DNA of 64,000 nt, from the NCBI GenBank assembly GCA_025024175.1, contig QCXZ01000001.1, forward strand, positions 17,484,001 through 17,548,000, written 5' to 3'. Source of the DNA: Rhyzopertha dominica. Taxonomy: Eukaryota > Arthropoda > Insecta > Coleoptera > Bostrichidae. Positions within the stretch are counted from its first letter, which is position 1. Each line of letters starts with the position of its first letter. The notes beneath the pieces are model-generated. The model saw only the letters and a program-made list of their open reading frames with translations, searched no databases and had not been told where the DNA came from. This document shows, piece after piece, positions 25,233 to 37,386 of this stretch. Both the position numbers and the translations under genes were made by a program.

Positions 25233-25752
25233 CACAGGGCGAAAAGATACTGAAATACAAAATGAAAATGTAGGATAGGAAATGATTTTTTCTTAGAATA
25301 AAACGTATATGCACGTGTCGCCCTCTAACTCATCCAATAAGGCGGCTAGCACATCGAAATTTCGATGTGTTTGCATGCTTACCTTTAAATTTTAGATTTT
25401 CGTCTAAATATTACAAAAAGAAACTTAAAAGTGTATCACATAAATTGGCTGCCTTATTTGATTTCAAAAAATGTTTTCTGTTTTTATCGCAGATTGTTTA
25501 ACCTCGAAGAAAATGATGCATTTGGTAAAGGATTTGGGCAGGTACAAAAAAAATTCTACTGGACCCGTCGGGGAGGTTTGATTAGAAATAATATGTCAAC
25601 ATTATTTTAGCGTTTTGTCCAGTTTTTCGAATGACTTTGGCTTGAGTTCCCTTATATAAGAAAAGTTCAAGAAATTTGATTTACATATAAATAACCTGAG
25701 GGAACAGTTTGATGATATGCACGGTTTGCGTAAAGTCCACGGACATTATATG

Positions 25753-26600
25753 CAGGGTCCACCACCTAAAACTCCCCAGGCTCGTATTTCCTTTGTTTTT
25801 TAGGTACAACCTTAAGTTATATGTCAAATTGTAGGTCTTTTTGAACTCTTTAAAAATAGCATAGTGAGTGTCCAAATTTTTTTTCAGATTGTGATATTTT
25901 GCAAATAAAGTTATTTTTGTAAATATTTTTTAACCGTACCCCGTATAATAAATATTGCTTCATAGTTGGATGCCGACCTTTGTCATCTCCAATTTGTGTC
26001 AAATAAATAAATCAAGTACAAAGTTCGTTCTAAAGAGAGAGAAGCTAGAAAACGAGACCCTGCGATGAGGCTAGTTTGGTTTTCTACATCGCGCACTAGC
26101 CTCGTCGCAGGGTTTCGTTTTCTAACCTCTCTCTCTTTAGAAGGAACTTTGTACTTGATTTATTCAAAAGTTACTTAAAATTTTGGGGTTTTGTGTACAG
26201 CGATGGGTATGTAGGCATAATTTGCACTATAATAAGCTACTAAACTAACACTTAAAAAATTGTGAACAGCCCTATAACAGAACATGGCGGCGACTAGCTT
26301 TTCTTGTTTTTCACTAAGAAGGAGTAAAAATTACGCGTACATGGTAATGACACAATTGAAGAAGACAAAAGTCGACATTCAACTATGAAGCAATATTTAT
26401 TATACGGGCTAAGGTTAAAAAATATTTACAAAAATTAGCTTTAAATACAAAATACGATAATCTGCAATAAAAATTTTTTGACACCCACTAAGCTATCTTT
26501 AAAGAGTTTTAAAAGACCTACAATTTGACATATAACTTAAGGTCGTACCTAAAAGAATAAAGAAAATACGAGCCTGGGGAGTTTTAGGTGGCGGACCCTG
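25753..26600. mobile_element. 848 bp foldback element with about 245 bp arms and a TATG duplication
   Basis: The left arm (25753 to about 25995) and right arm (about 26357 to 26600) are inverted copies with scattered differences, starting CAGGGTCCACCACCTAAAAC and ending GTTTTAGGTGGCGGACCCTG. TATG lies immediately outside both ends (25749-25752 and 26601-26604). The loop contains a second, independent palindrome. There is no coding region; the frames over the arms are artefacts. Confidence 0.85.
26006..26164. repeat. 159 bp palindrome nested in the foldback loop
   Basis: Arms of about 70 bp, AATAAATCAAGTACAAAGTT on the left and AACTTTGTACTTGATTTATT on the right, with only a few mismatches, and a loop of about 20 bases. 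It is likely a separate MITE inserted in the loop. Confidence 0.85.
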
Positions 26601-26604
26601 TATG

Positions 26605-29032
26605 CTACCCACTCACCAAATTTGATAGACAGTTTCTCCAATTCAAGGATCGCGCAAATATTTCTCGGTGAAGCTACATTTTATCGCCAACCCATTCATT
26701 CCAAAAACTAACAATCATGCTGAAGATGCCGTCCGAACTAAAAACAAAAACGCAATGTCACAATTGGTGAGTCCAACTAACATCCCCCTTCTAAGCTCTT
26801 TCTATAACCAAGCGTGGCAAGGCTTTGGTTAAGCTCGGCCCTCGTCAGTAACAAATCCAGACTGTGTCAATACGAATTAAATCACAGCATTTGCTCGGGT
26901 ATTACATTTCGCTTTAATCACGTTTTTACCTCGACAATTGCCGGTTTTAATCGCGCGAAAGTAATTTGGGGTTTTAAATTACACGACATTGTTGAGAAAT
27001 CGACTTTTTAATTCAGGTTCGCCAGGCGAACAGACAAATATTTGTTGTGGTTCAATCGCTGGATTGCAGAAGACTGTTGGATTGAATCAACACATTATTT
27101 TGAAGTGCATTCGAATAGACTGTGAATAATTAATGTGAGCTGTTTTACTTACTTGTTCCTGCGAATATCATTAGCTCCGTTTGTTTAAAAAGCATACAAA
27201 GTTCATGTTGAGCATTTAATATAGATATTTAAATGATATTTACATTAATGTTTGTTCGATTAATGCAGCTACCTACTGTTATTTCATGTATTTTCAAAAA
27301 GTAGTCTCAAGCTCAACTGAGCTTATTGCATACGATTAGTAATGTTAATAACCACTGCAGTAAACGGAATTCACTGGCTGCAGTGAGACTCTATCAGCGC
27401 ATGCGATGAAATCGAGGATTTCCTGGACTTGAGTATCTGTTACAGAACAATGTTGATTCAGCTGTTCTAGTTAAAGAAAACCTGGAACTGTACAACAATA
27501 GGTTTATTTGTCCCTGACGTGTGGCATTTCAGAGTTTTCTAGATAGCGCAGTACAGTGCAAAACAATGTGACATTTATTCAAAAAGCTATAGGAAGTTTA
27601 ACATGAGCTCTCCAAAAATTAAGCAGAAATACCATACTAAATCATTAATAGCAGATTTAGTAATGAAAAACAACGCTTTAGCTATTTGTCATAAATTGAA
27701 AAAAAATACACACAAAATTGTAAAGAACTCTTTTTTGTTAGAAATTTGTTAATCAGTATACAAGGGTGAATAGTCTACCTATGAAAAATCGAGTTTGCAT
27801 TTTTATGTTACAATAAAGATAATTGAATAAAAAGTAATGTCTGATACAATCAAAATGAACAGAAGTAAACAAAAAAATTTATTATACTCGTAGATTCTTT
27901 ATATAATCAGGACGTCGGTCGGAATAAATAACAAATCCTTTTAACTATAAAAGACCCTCGATGATTGGGTTAACATTGCTTTTATATATAATCTGAAATC
28001 AACAAAGAAATCAAATTGGATAGTTAACCAGAGACGTTGTACAGGACTTCTTCAACCCATCTATCATCACCGGAATGTCGCTGTTTCCAAAATATGCTAA
28101 ACTTCCTAAAGCTGATAAATCTAATTTTGAATATAAATGAAGTAGACGAAAGTATTTGCGGGGTGTGATTATAAAAGAACCAGCTACATTAAAGTGTAGC
28201 AGTCTTTTATAAATTTTAAGTGTTTCAATTTTAAATTATAGCTCAAAAACTGAAAAAGTTATCCAAAATCTGTTTTACCAATTACCAATTTATATCAAAA
28301 ATCTAGCTTAAATAATAAGCAAGATACCCTACCAAAACATGGAAAGTGGGACACACTGTACATCATTGATGCTAAAGCGACATCATGTTAAAAATTACGA
28401 GAGTAGCATACTATGATACATTTCAGCAAAACCTTTTCGCATATGGATGATTCAATTTCGCCAACTGCGATGATTTTAAAAGATGTGCCTATTGCTCGTT
28501 TTTATTGTTCAGTGGAAGCCACAGAATGAATGTAGTGGCATTATTCGGAGGCCTAGTAAGTATACTAAGGGGGCTAGAGTGATTTGATTTTCAAATTTCA
28601 TGTAGGCAAGCAAGTGGATATTAGCTAGAATGAATAAATATTTGTCCAAATTGTGCTGTTTTGATTTCAGAAAATCTACAAGACATATTTATGAATTTCT
28701 ATAAAGTTTCAGTATAGACAAAAATTATTTTTTTTTAGTAGTTTTCACTACTGAAGTAGCTGCATAACAATAACAGTAAGCTGCACATCCACGAAAAGTG
28801 TACTTGTGCAAGAGGTTAATAGATAGGAAAATTTACCATGTCAATACATGTAAAACACAGCAGGACTCGGGTGTATAAACCAACAAATATTTGCCACTGA
28901 ACGTCTGTAACTACAAAAGGGCAAACGCGCCAGTTCTCCGTGAAGTAAAAATTAATGGCACATCCCCGGGTAATAAATTGTGAATATAAAGTGGCAAACC
29001 TCATCCCGAGACATTTACATTATAATGTTTAT
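26605..29032. other. Intergenic, nothing firm
   Basis: A less AT-rich stretch around 26840-27010 contains homeodomain-like words (GAATTAAATC, TTTTAATCGCGCG) but no coding match. An inverted pair GCTATAGGAAGTTTAACAT / ATGCTAAACTTCCTAAAGC lies at about 27583 and 28095. Confidence 0.35.
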
Positions 29033-29490
29033 ATGTTGAATGGCGCGATCGGGCCCCCTCTTTGTGCTCCTAATTTCGCCAGTGTCTGCGCGCTATCTTC
29101 AGCCAGAGCCGGCAATTTATAGCGGGACGCGCACGTGCGAATGATAACGATAAAGTATACAGCCTTGCCCCGCCTGATAACGCCCAGTATAATAGGATTT
29201 ACTGTACGTAACATAATGGTCCATTCTGCGCCGTTTTCTTATTCTTTCTCGAGATAAAGTGCGCTGAAATACTCGCGATATCTAGTTATCAGTGTCGCCG
29301 CAGCGAGGCGCCGGAAATGAACGGGCCCGGCCGATAGCAGCGCCACAACCGACGAACCACAATGCCACTATAATGTTATCTGACGAGTTTTTACGCCTTT
29401 TGTGTTTTAAAGCGCGCTTCTTTCTGTCGGCCCTTTGTGCGCCACAACGGCACAATCGAGGCTGATTGTTAATTGAGTTTGCGGAATGCC
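29033..29490. promoter_or_regulatory. GC-rich, CpG-containing island, candidate regulatory element
   Basis: About 460 bases of clearly higher GC and CpG content than the surrounding desert, with words such as GGCGCGATCGGGCCCCC, GCGGGACGCGCACGTGCG, GCCGCAGCGAGGCGCCGG and GGGCCCGGCCG. GATA-type words (TGATAACGATAAAG, TTATC) recur. No repeat structure or transposon end is seen. The short frames here lack motifs. Promoter, enhancer and foreign origin are all possible. Confidence 0.35.
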
Positions 29491-29992
29491 GCTAAGTAGG
29501 TTTACGCAAAATTTCGATAGAATATGTAATTTTTTTGTTTTGTCGAACTGTGGATTACTTGCACACTTATTTCTTTGCTTGCTGCTACACGATTATATTC
29601 AAGGCCGTTTGAATAAAAGAACAATTCGCCTTTCACATTATGTAGAATCAAAACAGCTTACTCATTTATGAAAATTACTGAGCGGCCCAAGCAGGTCAAC
29701 ACATGAATAGTCAAATAATTGTTACGTTGTCTTTAGGAGCTTTTCTATTTTTTATTTACATTAAAAATGCAATTTCTGAAATTTTTAAAGAGAAAGATTT
29801 CCATTTTACATGAGCTTGAAGGCTGTACGACAAACAGACAAACAGTCGCAGCGAATGAAAAGACACATCGCATAAGAAGTCCGCTACGAATGCCGTGAAG
29901 AAAATCGAATTTGTCTACTAAAATATGAAATTTTGAGTTTGAAAATAGCTTTCAGAAATACGGATACCACATTTTTATGAATACCTTGTTAA
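29491..29992. other. Intergenic, nothing recognised
   Basis: AT-rich DNA between the GC island and the perfect palindrome. Confidence 0.4.
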
Positions 29993-30370
29993 TTCAAAAT
30001 TTTGTGCTGCTTTGGTTTGTGTCTAAAACACATTTGCGTATTGGATATACCAGGAATAATGTGTGCTTATTTCTATGACTAAAAGCTCGTTTATATTCTA
30101 TTGTTGAAAATGATAAGTTTAGGAGAGCTACTTGCCAATGCTTTCGTATTGGAAGAATTGTGAGATTAAAAAGGTTCGTTTTTGTAGGCGTAGTATAAAT
30201 ATGACCTCTCGATATCAAGTTCCATTGGCAAGTAGCTCTCCTAAACTTATCATTTTCAACAATAGAATATAAACGAGCTTTTAGTCATAGAAATAAGCAC
30301 ACATTATTCCTGGTATATCCAATACGCAAATGTGTTTTAGACACAAACCAAAGCAGCACAAAATTTTGAA
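29993..30370. repeat. Perfect inverted repeat: two 148 bp arms, 82 bp spacer
   Basis: The left arm 29993-30140 and right arm 30223-30370 are exact reverse complements, compared base by base with no mismatch. They begin TTCAAAATTTTGTGCTGC and end GCAGCACAAAATTTTGAA. There is no obvious target duplication or known transposon end. The frame at 29994-30218 runs across one arm and has no homology that I recognise. Confidence 0.97.
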
Positions 30371-31299
30371 CCTAACCTTATCTGTGTTGTAACTATTCAG
30401 AGCCTATTGAAAGTTTGTATTACATATTCCCATGTCACGTCCCCCTATTGCATGATCATTGAAATGTGTTTCACTCTGAATAAGATGATAAAAAAGAAGA
30501 AAAATCTTACACTTGTAAGTTGCCGCAATCTACCGGTAAGGCTTTGAACCTCCATCAAACAGGGCCATTCTTGTAGCATGACAGATGGCAAAAATCTTTA
30601 TCCTACAGTACAGTTATCCGTGGTCAAAGCCTTGCCGTACTTCGTCAACAATAAAAATTGTCTTCTGATGACAAACTTTTGTTTAGTCCGCTCCATTTTA
30701 TCGTTTACCTATACAATAAAGTTGTATGTTGGGTGTAATTGTCCTCACTTTGTTGATGTTTTTTTCAGGAATGGGGTAAATATATTTTTTTTGAAGTATG
30801 AAAGGTTATAGTATACAAATTTGAAGTAATATCACAAGAAATAATGGAACTAAATAAATAGTGTACGGCAACAGTACATTGCGCTAAATAATCATTTAAT
30901 CTAGCCGAAAATTGTAGGGCACCTTGGTGTCAAGCAAGAGCAACAATAAAATAGAGTTTGATGGGTACAGAAAAAGTGCAAATAAGTACGAATATGTTTA
31001 TAATCAATGATCGAGCCGCAACATTCTTATCAACATAAATTTTCGGCTTTGAAGTTCTTAGTTAAATATTAGTCCATTTTCCTTTATCAAAAATCCAACT
31101 TTGAAAAAGAACTCAAATATATTAGGAATATTGCAGTTCATAATGGGTATTGTAGTAAAACAGTAGAAAACTTACTTAGCACAAAAACAGATTACAAATG
31201 CCACAAATTTGTCTTTACTAGCTACCTACTGTAGAATATAAATTTATGAAAAATCCTTTTGAATTTACACTTACCAAATGATTACAATTTATCTTAAAA
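30371..31299. other. Intergenic, nothing recognised
   Basis: The frame at 30578-30811 has no recognisable motif. Confidence 0.4.
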
Positions 31300-31800
31300 C
31301 TGTTTCGTTTAAAACTGGCTTTTACCGCAACAATACTATCAAAAACCTTTTAGGAAACCCGACGGTTAAAATAGATTAAATAGACAAAACAGACATGTAT
31401 CAAATACAATGTAGTAGTTGCAATCGTAAATATATTGGGCAGTCCTGTTGTGTCACGAGTTAAACTTTTTTAGAGCATTTAGCTCATTTCAGGTCTTTTC
31501 ATCCCATAACTTGAAAAAACTAGATAAACAAATTTCTAACACGGAACTGAACGTGTTTGACAGCATCGTCGTTATCGTTATTAAAAAAAAAATAAAGATA
31601 CTTTAATGAAATCAGATTAAGGTCCGAGATCCGCGTTGTTTGAACTAGTTAAATAAGAGATTCACCCAAACGTAAAATTCAAATAAATAATGGTGTTTTG
31701 TTGACCAGACTCCACTTCCGCTGAAGATGTGGCGAGGAGACGATCCTCGTGTTAATCGATCCAGACATTTTAAGAAGTCGCTCACTCTACTAAAGATGGC
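31300..31800 (+). mobile_element. Penelope-like element fragment (GIY-YIG endonuclease)
   Basis: Plus-strand pieces TIKNLLGNPTVKID and then YQIQCSSCNRKYIGQSCCVT, with LEHLAH shortly after, match the zinc-linked GIY-YIG endonuclease found at the C-terminus of Penelope-like retroelements (Y.L.C..C...YIGQT). Stops interrupt the frame. The closing words CTAAAGATGGC and CTGCCGAAATA also resemble the end of such elements. Confidence 0.65.
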
Positions 31801-34689
31801 AACTTAGCTGCCGAAATACTTGCTAAATCATTGTAGTTAGGTTTTTTTCATTATAGTTCACAAGTAGGGTAAACGCAAGCAATTCAAGAAAACAGTAGTA
31901 ATTCTTGTCACAGTATTCGAAGAGAATATTCGAACTGCTGCGCAAGTTCCCACGAAGTAGAATCTATTCGAATACAAATCAGTTCATATTGAAGAATTGT
32001 GACATTAATCACTATTTCTATATAAACAGTAATTATTCTTTTATTATTTTTATTAAATACTGCACGTCTATTCTGTTTGGTAGCTAATTTGGGTCATTTT
32101 CAGTAAACAGACGATACGATAAAAGCACATAACGCGCTTTTGTATTGCTGATTCCTGNAATAGTCCTTCTTATGACAGCCTCATACACGCAAACTTGTCG
32201 AATCCGTTCATTAAGAATGCCTTCGACGGCAAAACCAAATTTACCACAATATAATGTGACGAAATGTGGGGAGTGTTTATAAAGTAAATACGACACTATA
32301 ATGGAAAGAAAGCAAAATAATNGCATTGCTGAAAATTGGATATTTTCTAGTGCTTGAGTAAATATGGGACCGTATCGTACGCCATACGGAGAAAGCTGGA
32401 ATAAAACCACCAAATTCCCAACAGTTGCCAACTTTTATTAGAGTAGATAAATGGATATCACAAAACCACTTCCCATATTACGCCAATGTAGCCCTTTGTT
32501 TCATATTCCTAAGTGCCTTAATGTCGACGCCATGTTGAAAACTTGCGTAACTGAAATAAATCATAAAACAATTATTATGCTTCAGCGGCTCTTGAAGTTA
32601 TAAATACAGATGATAAAATAGAAGTCAACCATCACTAATCTTATAGGGAATGGTTGTGGAATTTCATAAAGTATAAATAAAATACTGATATACCAAATGT
32701 ATACGTTGAAGCAATCGCACCTATTACTGGTATGTATTCAGATTAATGATAACTACATCATGAAGTAATATGACTACATGTTGTGGGGTGTTTGTCGATG
32801 TGGTTTGCAACTTTTTTAATTTGGCGAGATTTTCTTTTGGTTGACATCTGTCACTTGTAATTCGTCTTATAGCGTCAGTACGTTAAGTGAGAGATCACTT
32901 ATGAAAAAGTATGAACATGATTGAACAACGCATTTTAATTGTAAAAACGTTTTATCAAAGTGATTTATCCATTTCGGTGACATTATAAATTTAGCAGTTT
33001 TTTTGTAAATATTAAAATAACGGTGCATATGGTTTCTAACTACCCATGTTATGTGCTTCTTGCTTTACCGTGACAGACATTTTCTAAAAACATTTTAAGA
33101 TGAAACCCTACATAATTAACAAGTCAGGATTTTGTGGCGGCAGAGCCAGGAAAAGCTCCATTTTAGTTTCTTTTATAATTTGGGGCTATTGCCTTGGTAT
33201 ACTAATGCTTATTTTGCAAGTATTTAACAAACTATTATTCCATTATGGCTGCCTTCTGAAGCTTTCTTCAGATTTCATTGTTTTTTTAAAAAAGTATATT
33301 ACATATGACAAAAAATTCCCTAGTGGATGTATCTTCGATACGTCCTTAAGGTTGACGTGGACATGTCGACTTGTCTATCTTAAATATGTGGTAGAGGAGG
33401 TAGCTAGTTAACTTCGATCTAAAATGAATATGACAAAGATTGAAGATTCAAAGTAATTTTATTTCACTGGGCTCAAACCGCTTATTGGGCAAACATTCTT
33501 TGTACTTACCGATCGTACCAACCTACGTCATGGTTTGTAACACCACCGCTAGATGACGTTTAAGCGATTTTCACAAACTGAATAAATTCTAGTTAATCCT
33601 GAATGTTTCTTCTTTAATTTAATGCCTTGGTGGGAGTTTATTTTCTCGTCTTTGTATGTCAACATCGTTATCAAAGTCGTGTACTTCTGCTTACATGTGT
33701 TCCGTAATTTCAGATGTACTTAGTGTCTGTGTTGTTTAAATATTTTTTCAAAAACGATTTTTTGGTAATGGATCAAATAGTGAAGTTAGTTTTGAGCAAA
33801 TAGATCTCGAGATTGCATTGTTTTTAAAGTTTTCCAGTTTTGTATCACGGTCAAGACCAAACCTAATTGCCACGTTATAAAGGTATCCTTATCCACTTCC
33901 AAATTGCCTTCTTGATGTTCTCCTATTTGACACACCTTTATCACATGCAATCTACGTTTTTTTTAAAGACAATGAAGACATCTGAAGAAGGCTATTCTTA
34001 ATACAAATCACAGTTTTATAGAAGTATTAATTTGGTACATATACCGCATAAGTAGGAAAATAAAACAATAACAAACACATTTATTTTATTTTAGATAGAA
34101 ATATATTTTAACGTTTNATAGACATACTAATAAGCATTTGTCTCTTGTCCAGATGTGGCCTGCTGACCGATATTATTTTTCACACCTTAACTCCCAAGCT
34201 TAAATGAACTTTTTGTTCAATAAAGGATCACTTCAAATTTAGCCTCAAAAAGTATGAAAACAAAGTTGTTAACTTCTTAGCCAAACACACTATATAGAAA
34301 CTATCACACTAAATTGAATGGGACAAGAAAAATCGACATAACCTGTAATGTGAAACGCTTGTAAAAATAATTAAGGGCGAAATGGCAAAAATATTTAGAA
34401 ATCAAATCAGAAAGGTGTAAAAGCAATTTAAATTAAAGCAAAGTGTAACTGACAACTCAGAACGATGAAAAATTAAGTGATAAAAAACCTCACAGAATGT
34501 AGTTCAAGTTAACCAAATGATAAAGTGTTTTCTCTTAATTTTTGGGAATACCCTGAAACCATGTGGGTATAGAAGGCAATCACGTGCTAATACGCTGTTT
34601 TTGTTTGTTTCATACATTGATGTCTTGTTGTACTCGCTATTCTGATTGTATATCACCAAGCCTTATGACGAGTAATAATGGTTAACACA
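31801..34689. other. Intergenic, no supported gene
   Basis: A 115-residue minus-strand frame at 32084-32431 (containing two N bases) has the piece GILNERIRQVCVYEAVIRRT but no family that I recognise. The frame at 33100-33411 is likewise unassigned. Confidence 0.35.
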
Positions 34690-35590
34690 GACCTCATGCT
34701 GGTCACGCTGCCTGGACACACTGTATTCCGTAAATACTCGTAGAACGTAGAACAAGAGGTGTGGGATAAGAAACCTGGAGTAAACTTAGTATGAAACATA
34801 ACAATAAACTGAAAATAGAACACAAATGTGCATAGTCGTGCCATCTTTCGATCCACTTATAAGCTGGAGGTATGGGCAGAAATCTACCAAAACTTAACGA
34901 CAAATGGCTATTAAAGCCTTAATAATTAACGGCTGTCTGTTTTGGTTGGCGTGCCGGACCCCGTGACCGGTTTCTCTGTCTTTTCAGCTCTTCGACTAAG
35001 GTACCAGCTTGCCAACCAACACAGACGAGCATCTCCAAGTACTCAGCCGTACGTAATATAAGAACTGAAAACACTTACACATTTGTATTATATTTGTGCT
35101 CTATTTTCAGTTCATATTTTATGTACGGTTGAGTACTTGGTGAGGANCGTCTGTGTTGGTTGGCAAGCNTGGCATCCTTNTCTGAAGAGCTGAAAAAACA
35201 GCAAAACCGGTCACCAAAACCAAAACAGACAGTCGTTAATTATTAAGGCTTAATAGCCATTTGTCGTTAAGTTTTAATAGATTTCTGTCTTTGAAGTCTC
35301 GCAGATCCCTGCAGCTCGGAGTGAGATGGCTTTCTGATTTCTGCCCATATCTCCAGCTCATAAGTGGATCAATAGATGGCACTATGCACATTTGTGCTCT
35401 ATTTTCAGTTCATGTCTCCCGTACGGCTGAGTACTTGGTGAGGCTCGTCTGTGTTGGTTGGCAAGCTGGTATCCTAGTCTGAACAGCTGAAAAAACAGCA
35501 AAACCGGTCACAGGGTGCAGCGTGCCAACCAAATCAGACATCCGTTAATTATTAAGTATTAAGGGTTTAATAGATATTTCACATAACCAA
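34690..35590. repeat. Three-module inverted and tandem repeat
   Basis: A module containing CTCGTCTGTGTTGGTTGGCA, then AACAGCAAAACCGGTCAC and CGTTAATTATTAAG occurs three times: once inverted (about 34905-35050) and twice direct (about 35110-35280 and 35405-35580). A second module (GATTTCTGCCCATA through TGCACATTTGTGCTCTATTT) alternates with it. The symmetry centre is near 35080. N bases fall in the middle copy. Confidence 0.8.
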
Positions 35591-36352
35591 TAAGGTTTGT
35601 CTCAACCTTTACTGTCGCACACTAAAACATGGATTAAGCTGTAGAATTTTTGAGAATGGGGAAAATTTACGGATGCTTCTAGGTAGGTAACACAAGCATA
35701 GTACCAGACAAATATTCCCATCAAAATGTATCTACTACAGAAGAATAAAAAAGACCGTGATTTTCGCTTACTCACCCTTTCTTATTACACTACACTCATT
35801 GCGGTACTGGTTTGTTTTTAAATTTTGTATTTGTGTATAGTAACTAACAGTATTAAACGTCTTACTCGCTATCTACATTAATCCACGGAAAGGTTTCAAC
35901 CCGTATCGTGGATAAAACCAGCCATTTTTAGCAGAACACCACTTCAATAGTCAATATCCTAATGGTTTTTTCTATCTTTCTTAAAAGCAGCTATGAAACT
36001 TGTAGGCCAAAACATCCCCATAAACATGAACCTAATTAGAATGAGACTTGTAGAAACGCTATCTCAATATTTTATTTTTTTTTTACTTTATTTTATACTG
36101 CTTGTTTGTTTTTCCTTTGAAGTCGCGTATTGAAATTTGAGCTCGTTTCCACACCACCAGTTGAGGATGGCTCTCTATAGTGTTTAATGCCATATTTTCT
36201 TATTTTATTTGTCGATGGGATCTTCCGTGTTGACGAATTTAAACGCCCTTGTCGGCAACAATCGGAATCGAACACATGATTAAGAAGTGCAGCTTTAGCA
36301 CAGCCACATGATAAGAAGAGAGCCAGGATGTTCTTTGTTTAGATCCATCCCC
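35591..36352. other. Intergenic, nothing recognised
   Basis: A poly-T tract at about 36066-36080. No supported frame. Confidence 0.4.
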
Positions 36353-36360
36353 GTGCAAGT

Positions 36361-36665
36361 CAGTGGCGGCTCGTGATCTTACAAGTAGGTTAGGCGACAC
36401 CCTATACTCGTATATAGTATAGGCAATTACTATTATTGTCTTCGATCTTGCAATATGTGTATTTTAATGGTCATGCTAATCATTTATTTTTGTTCGTATA
36501 CCACGGCACATTTATTCGTTTTTCTGCTCTAAGCGACCTTAAATTTCTCCAAATCAAATGTTAAACAACGAATTTAGCAAAACTCAAACTATGATAAGCT
36601 CAAAAACACTAAAAAAGTAAAAGTAAAGCGGTGCCTACCTTGCCTACCCTGAGGAGCCGCCACTG
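36361..36665. mobile_element. hAT-type MITE, 305 bp
   Basis: Begins CAGTGGCGGCTCGTGATC and ends AGGAGCCGCCACTG. The flanks GTGCAAGT and GTGCAAGG match at 7 of 8 positions, the 8 bp target duplication of hAT elements. It has no coding capacity and its terminus resembles the hAT element at 8823-9541. Confidence 0.88.
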
Positions 36666-36673
36666 GTGCAAGG

Positions 36674-37230
36674 GCTGCAATTTTCTCTCGGTGACTGAAT
36701 TTAATGGCAAAGCTATGTATAACAACTAAAGCACTAGCTCCACTTTCATTTCGCAGTTCATCTGTTGCAACTACAAAACGGGATAAGAAAAACGATGCAG
36801 ATGTGCTAAAGCTTAATTCGTCTGCCCAATGTGCTGTTTAAGTTCTTCAATTGAGGAAGATGTATCTACAGATGATCCCATCGGCGAATGAATTAANAAA
36901 ACATGGAAGTAGGATTGGCCNNCCGGGGACGCGTGTCAAAACTTTAATGTTACAAAGGAGATTGCGTGCTACAAGCTTCATTTTTTCCGTCATCGTCATC
37001 GTCAAAAGCGAGAGAAAGATGGAGACTCAGTCAATGCTTTACAGAACACCGCATACGCTGTTTCTGTAAAAAAAAAAAAAAAACCTACATGGAGTAGGTT
37101 TTTGGGGTGATTTTCCCATATTTTCCAATCCTATGAAACACTACTGTACCAAATATAGTAATTTTTCCCCTATAAATGCTAATTTACCTGTATTCAATGA
37201 AGCTGTCATTTTAGCGGGACTCAAAGCCCC
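36674..37230. other. Region 3' of Pex1 exon 13
   Basis: It should hold the missing last Pex1 exon unless that lies further left. One candidate acceptor (CTCGTTTAG at about 37220) would give a very short tail, MGL then stop; I could not confirm it. It includes poly-A (37069-37083) and N bases (36897, 36921-36922). Confidence 0.3.
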
Positions 37231-37291
37231 CTAAACGAGCACCACAATAATCAATAAAAGTTTCATATAAATCAATACACAAATTACGTAC

Positions 37292-37386
37292 ATAGTTTCG
37301 TATTTCTCCCTCTCCTGTCTGGTAAGTGACGGCCTGGTAGTTTTCAGGGCTTGTTCCAAATCATCTGACGTTATTGCACGGTCGCA
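37292..37386 (-). CDS. Pex1: Pex1 exon 13 (C-terminal helix)
   Basis: It encodes [20 protein letters not shown] and EREKYE, matching the C-terminal ISQSHLMTALGHTRPSIS helix of PEX1. Exon 12 joins it directly in phase 0 across a 3.9 kb intron. A likely donor AT|GTACGTAA implies one more small exon at lower coordinates. Reading through instead gives an implausible hydrophobic tail ending near 37231. Confidence 0.8.

Noticed and set aside
37200..37231. Last Pex1 exon at acceptor CTCGTTTAG
   Set aside because: In the required phase it gives only MGL and a stop. Another frame looks more protein-like but breaks the phase, so I left the gene open at its 3' end.
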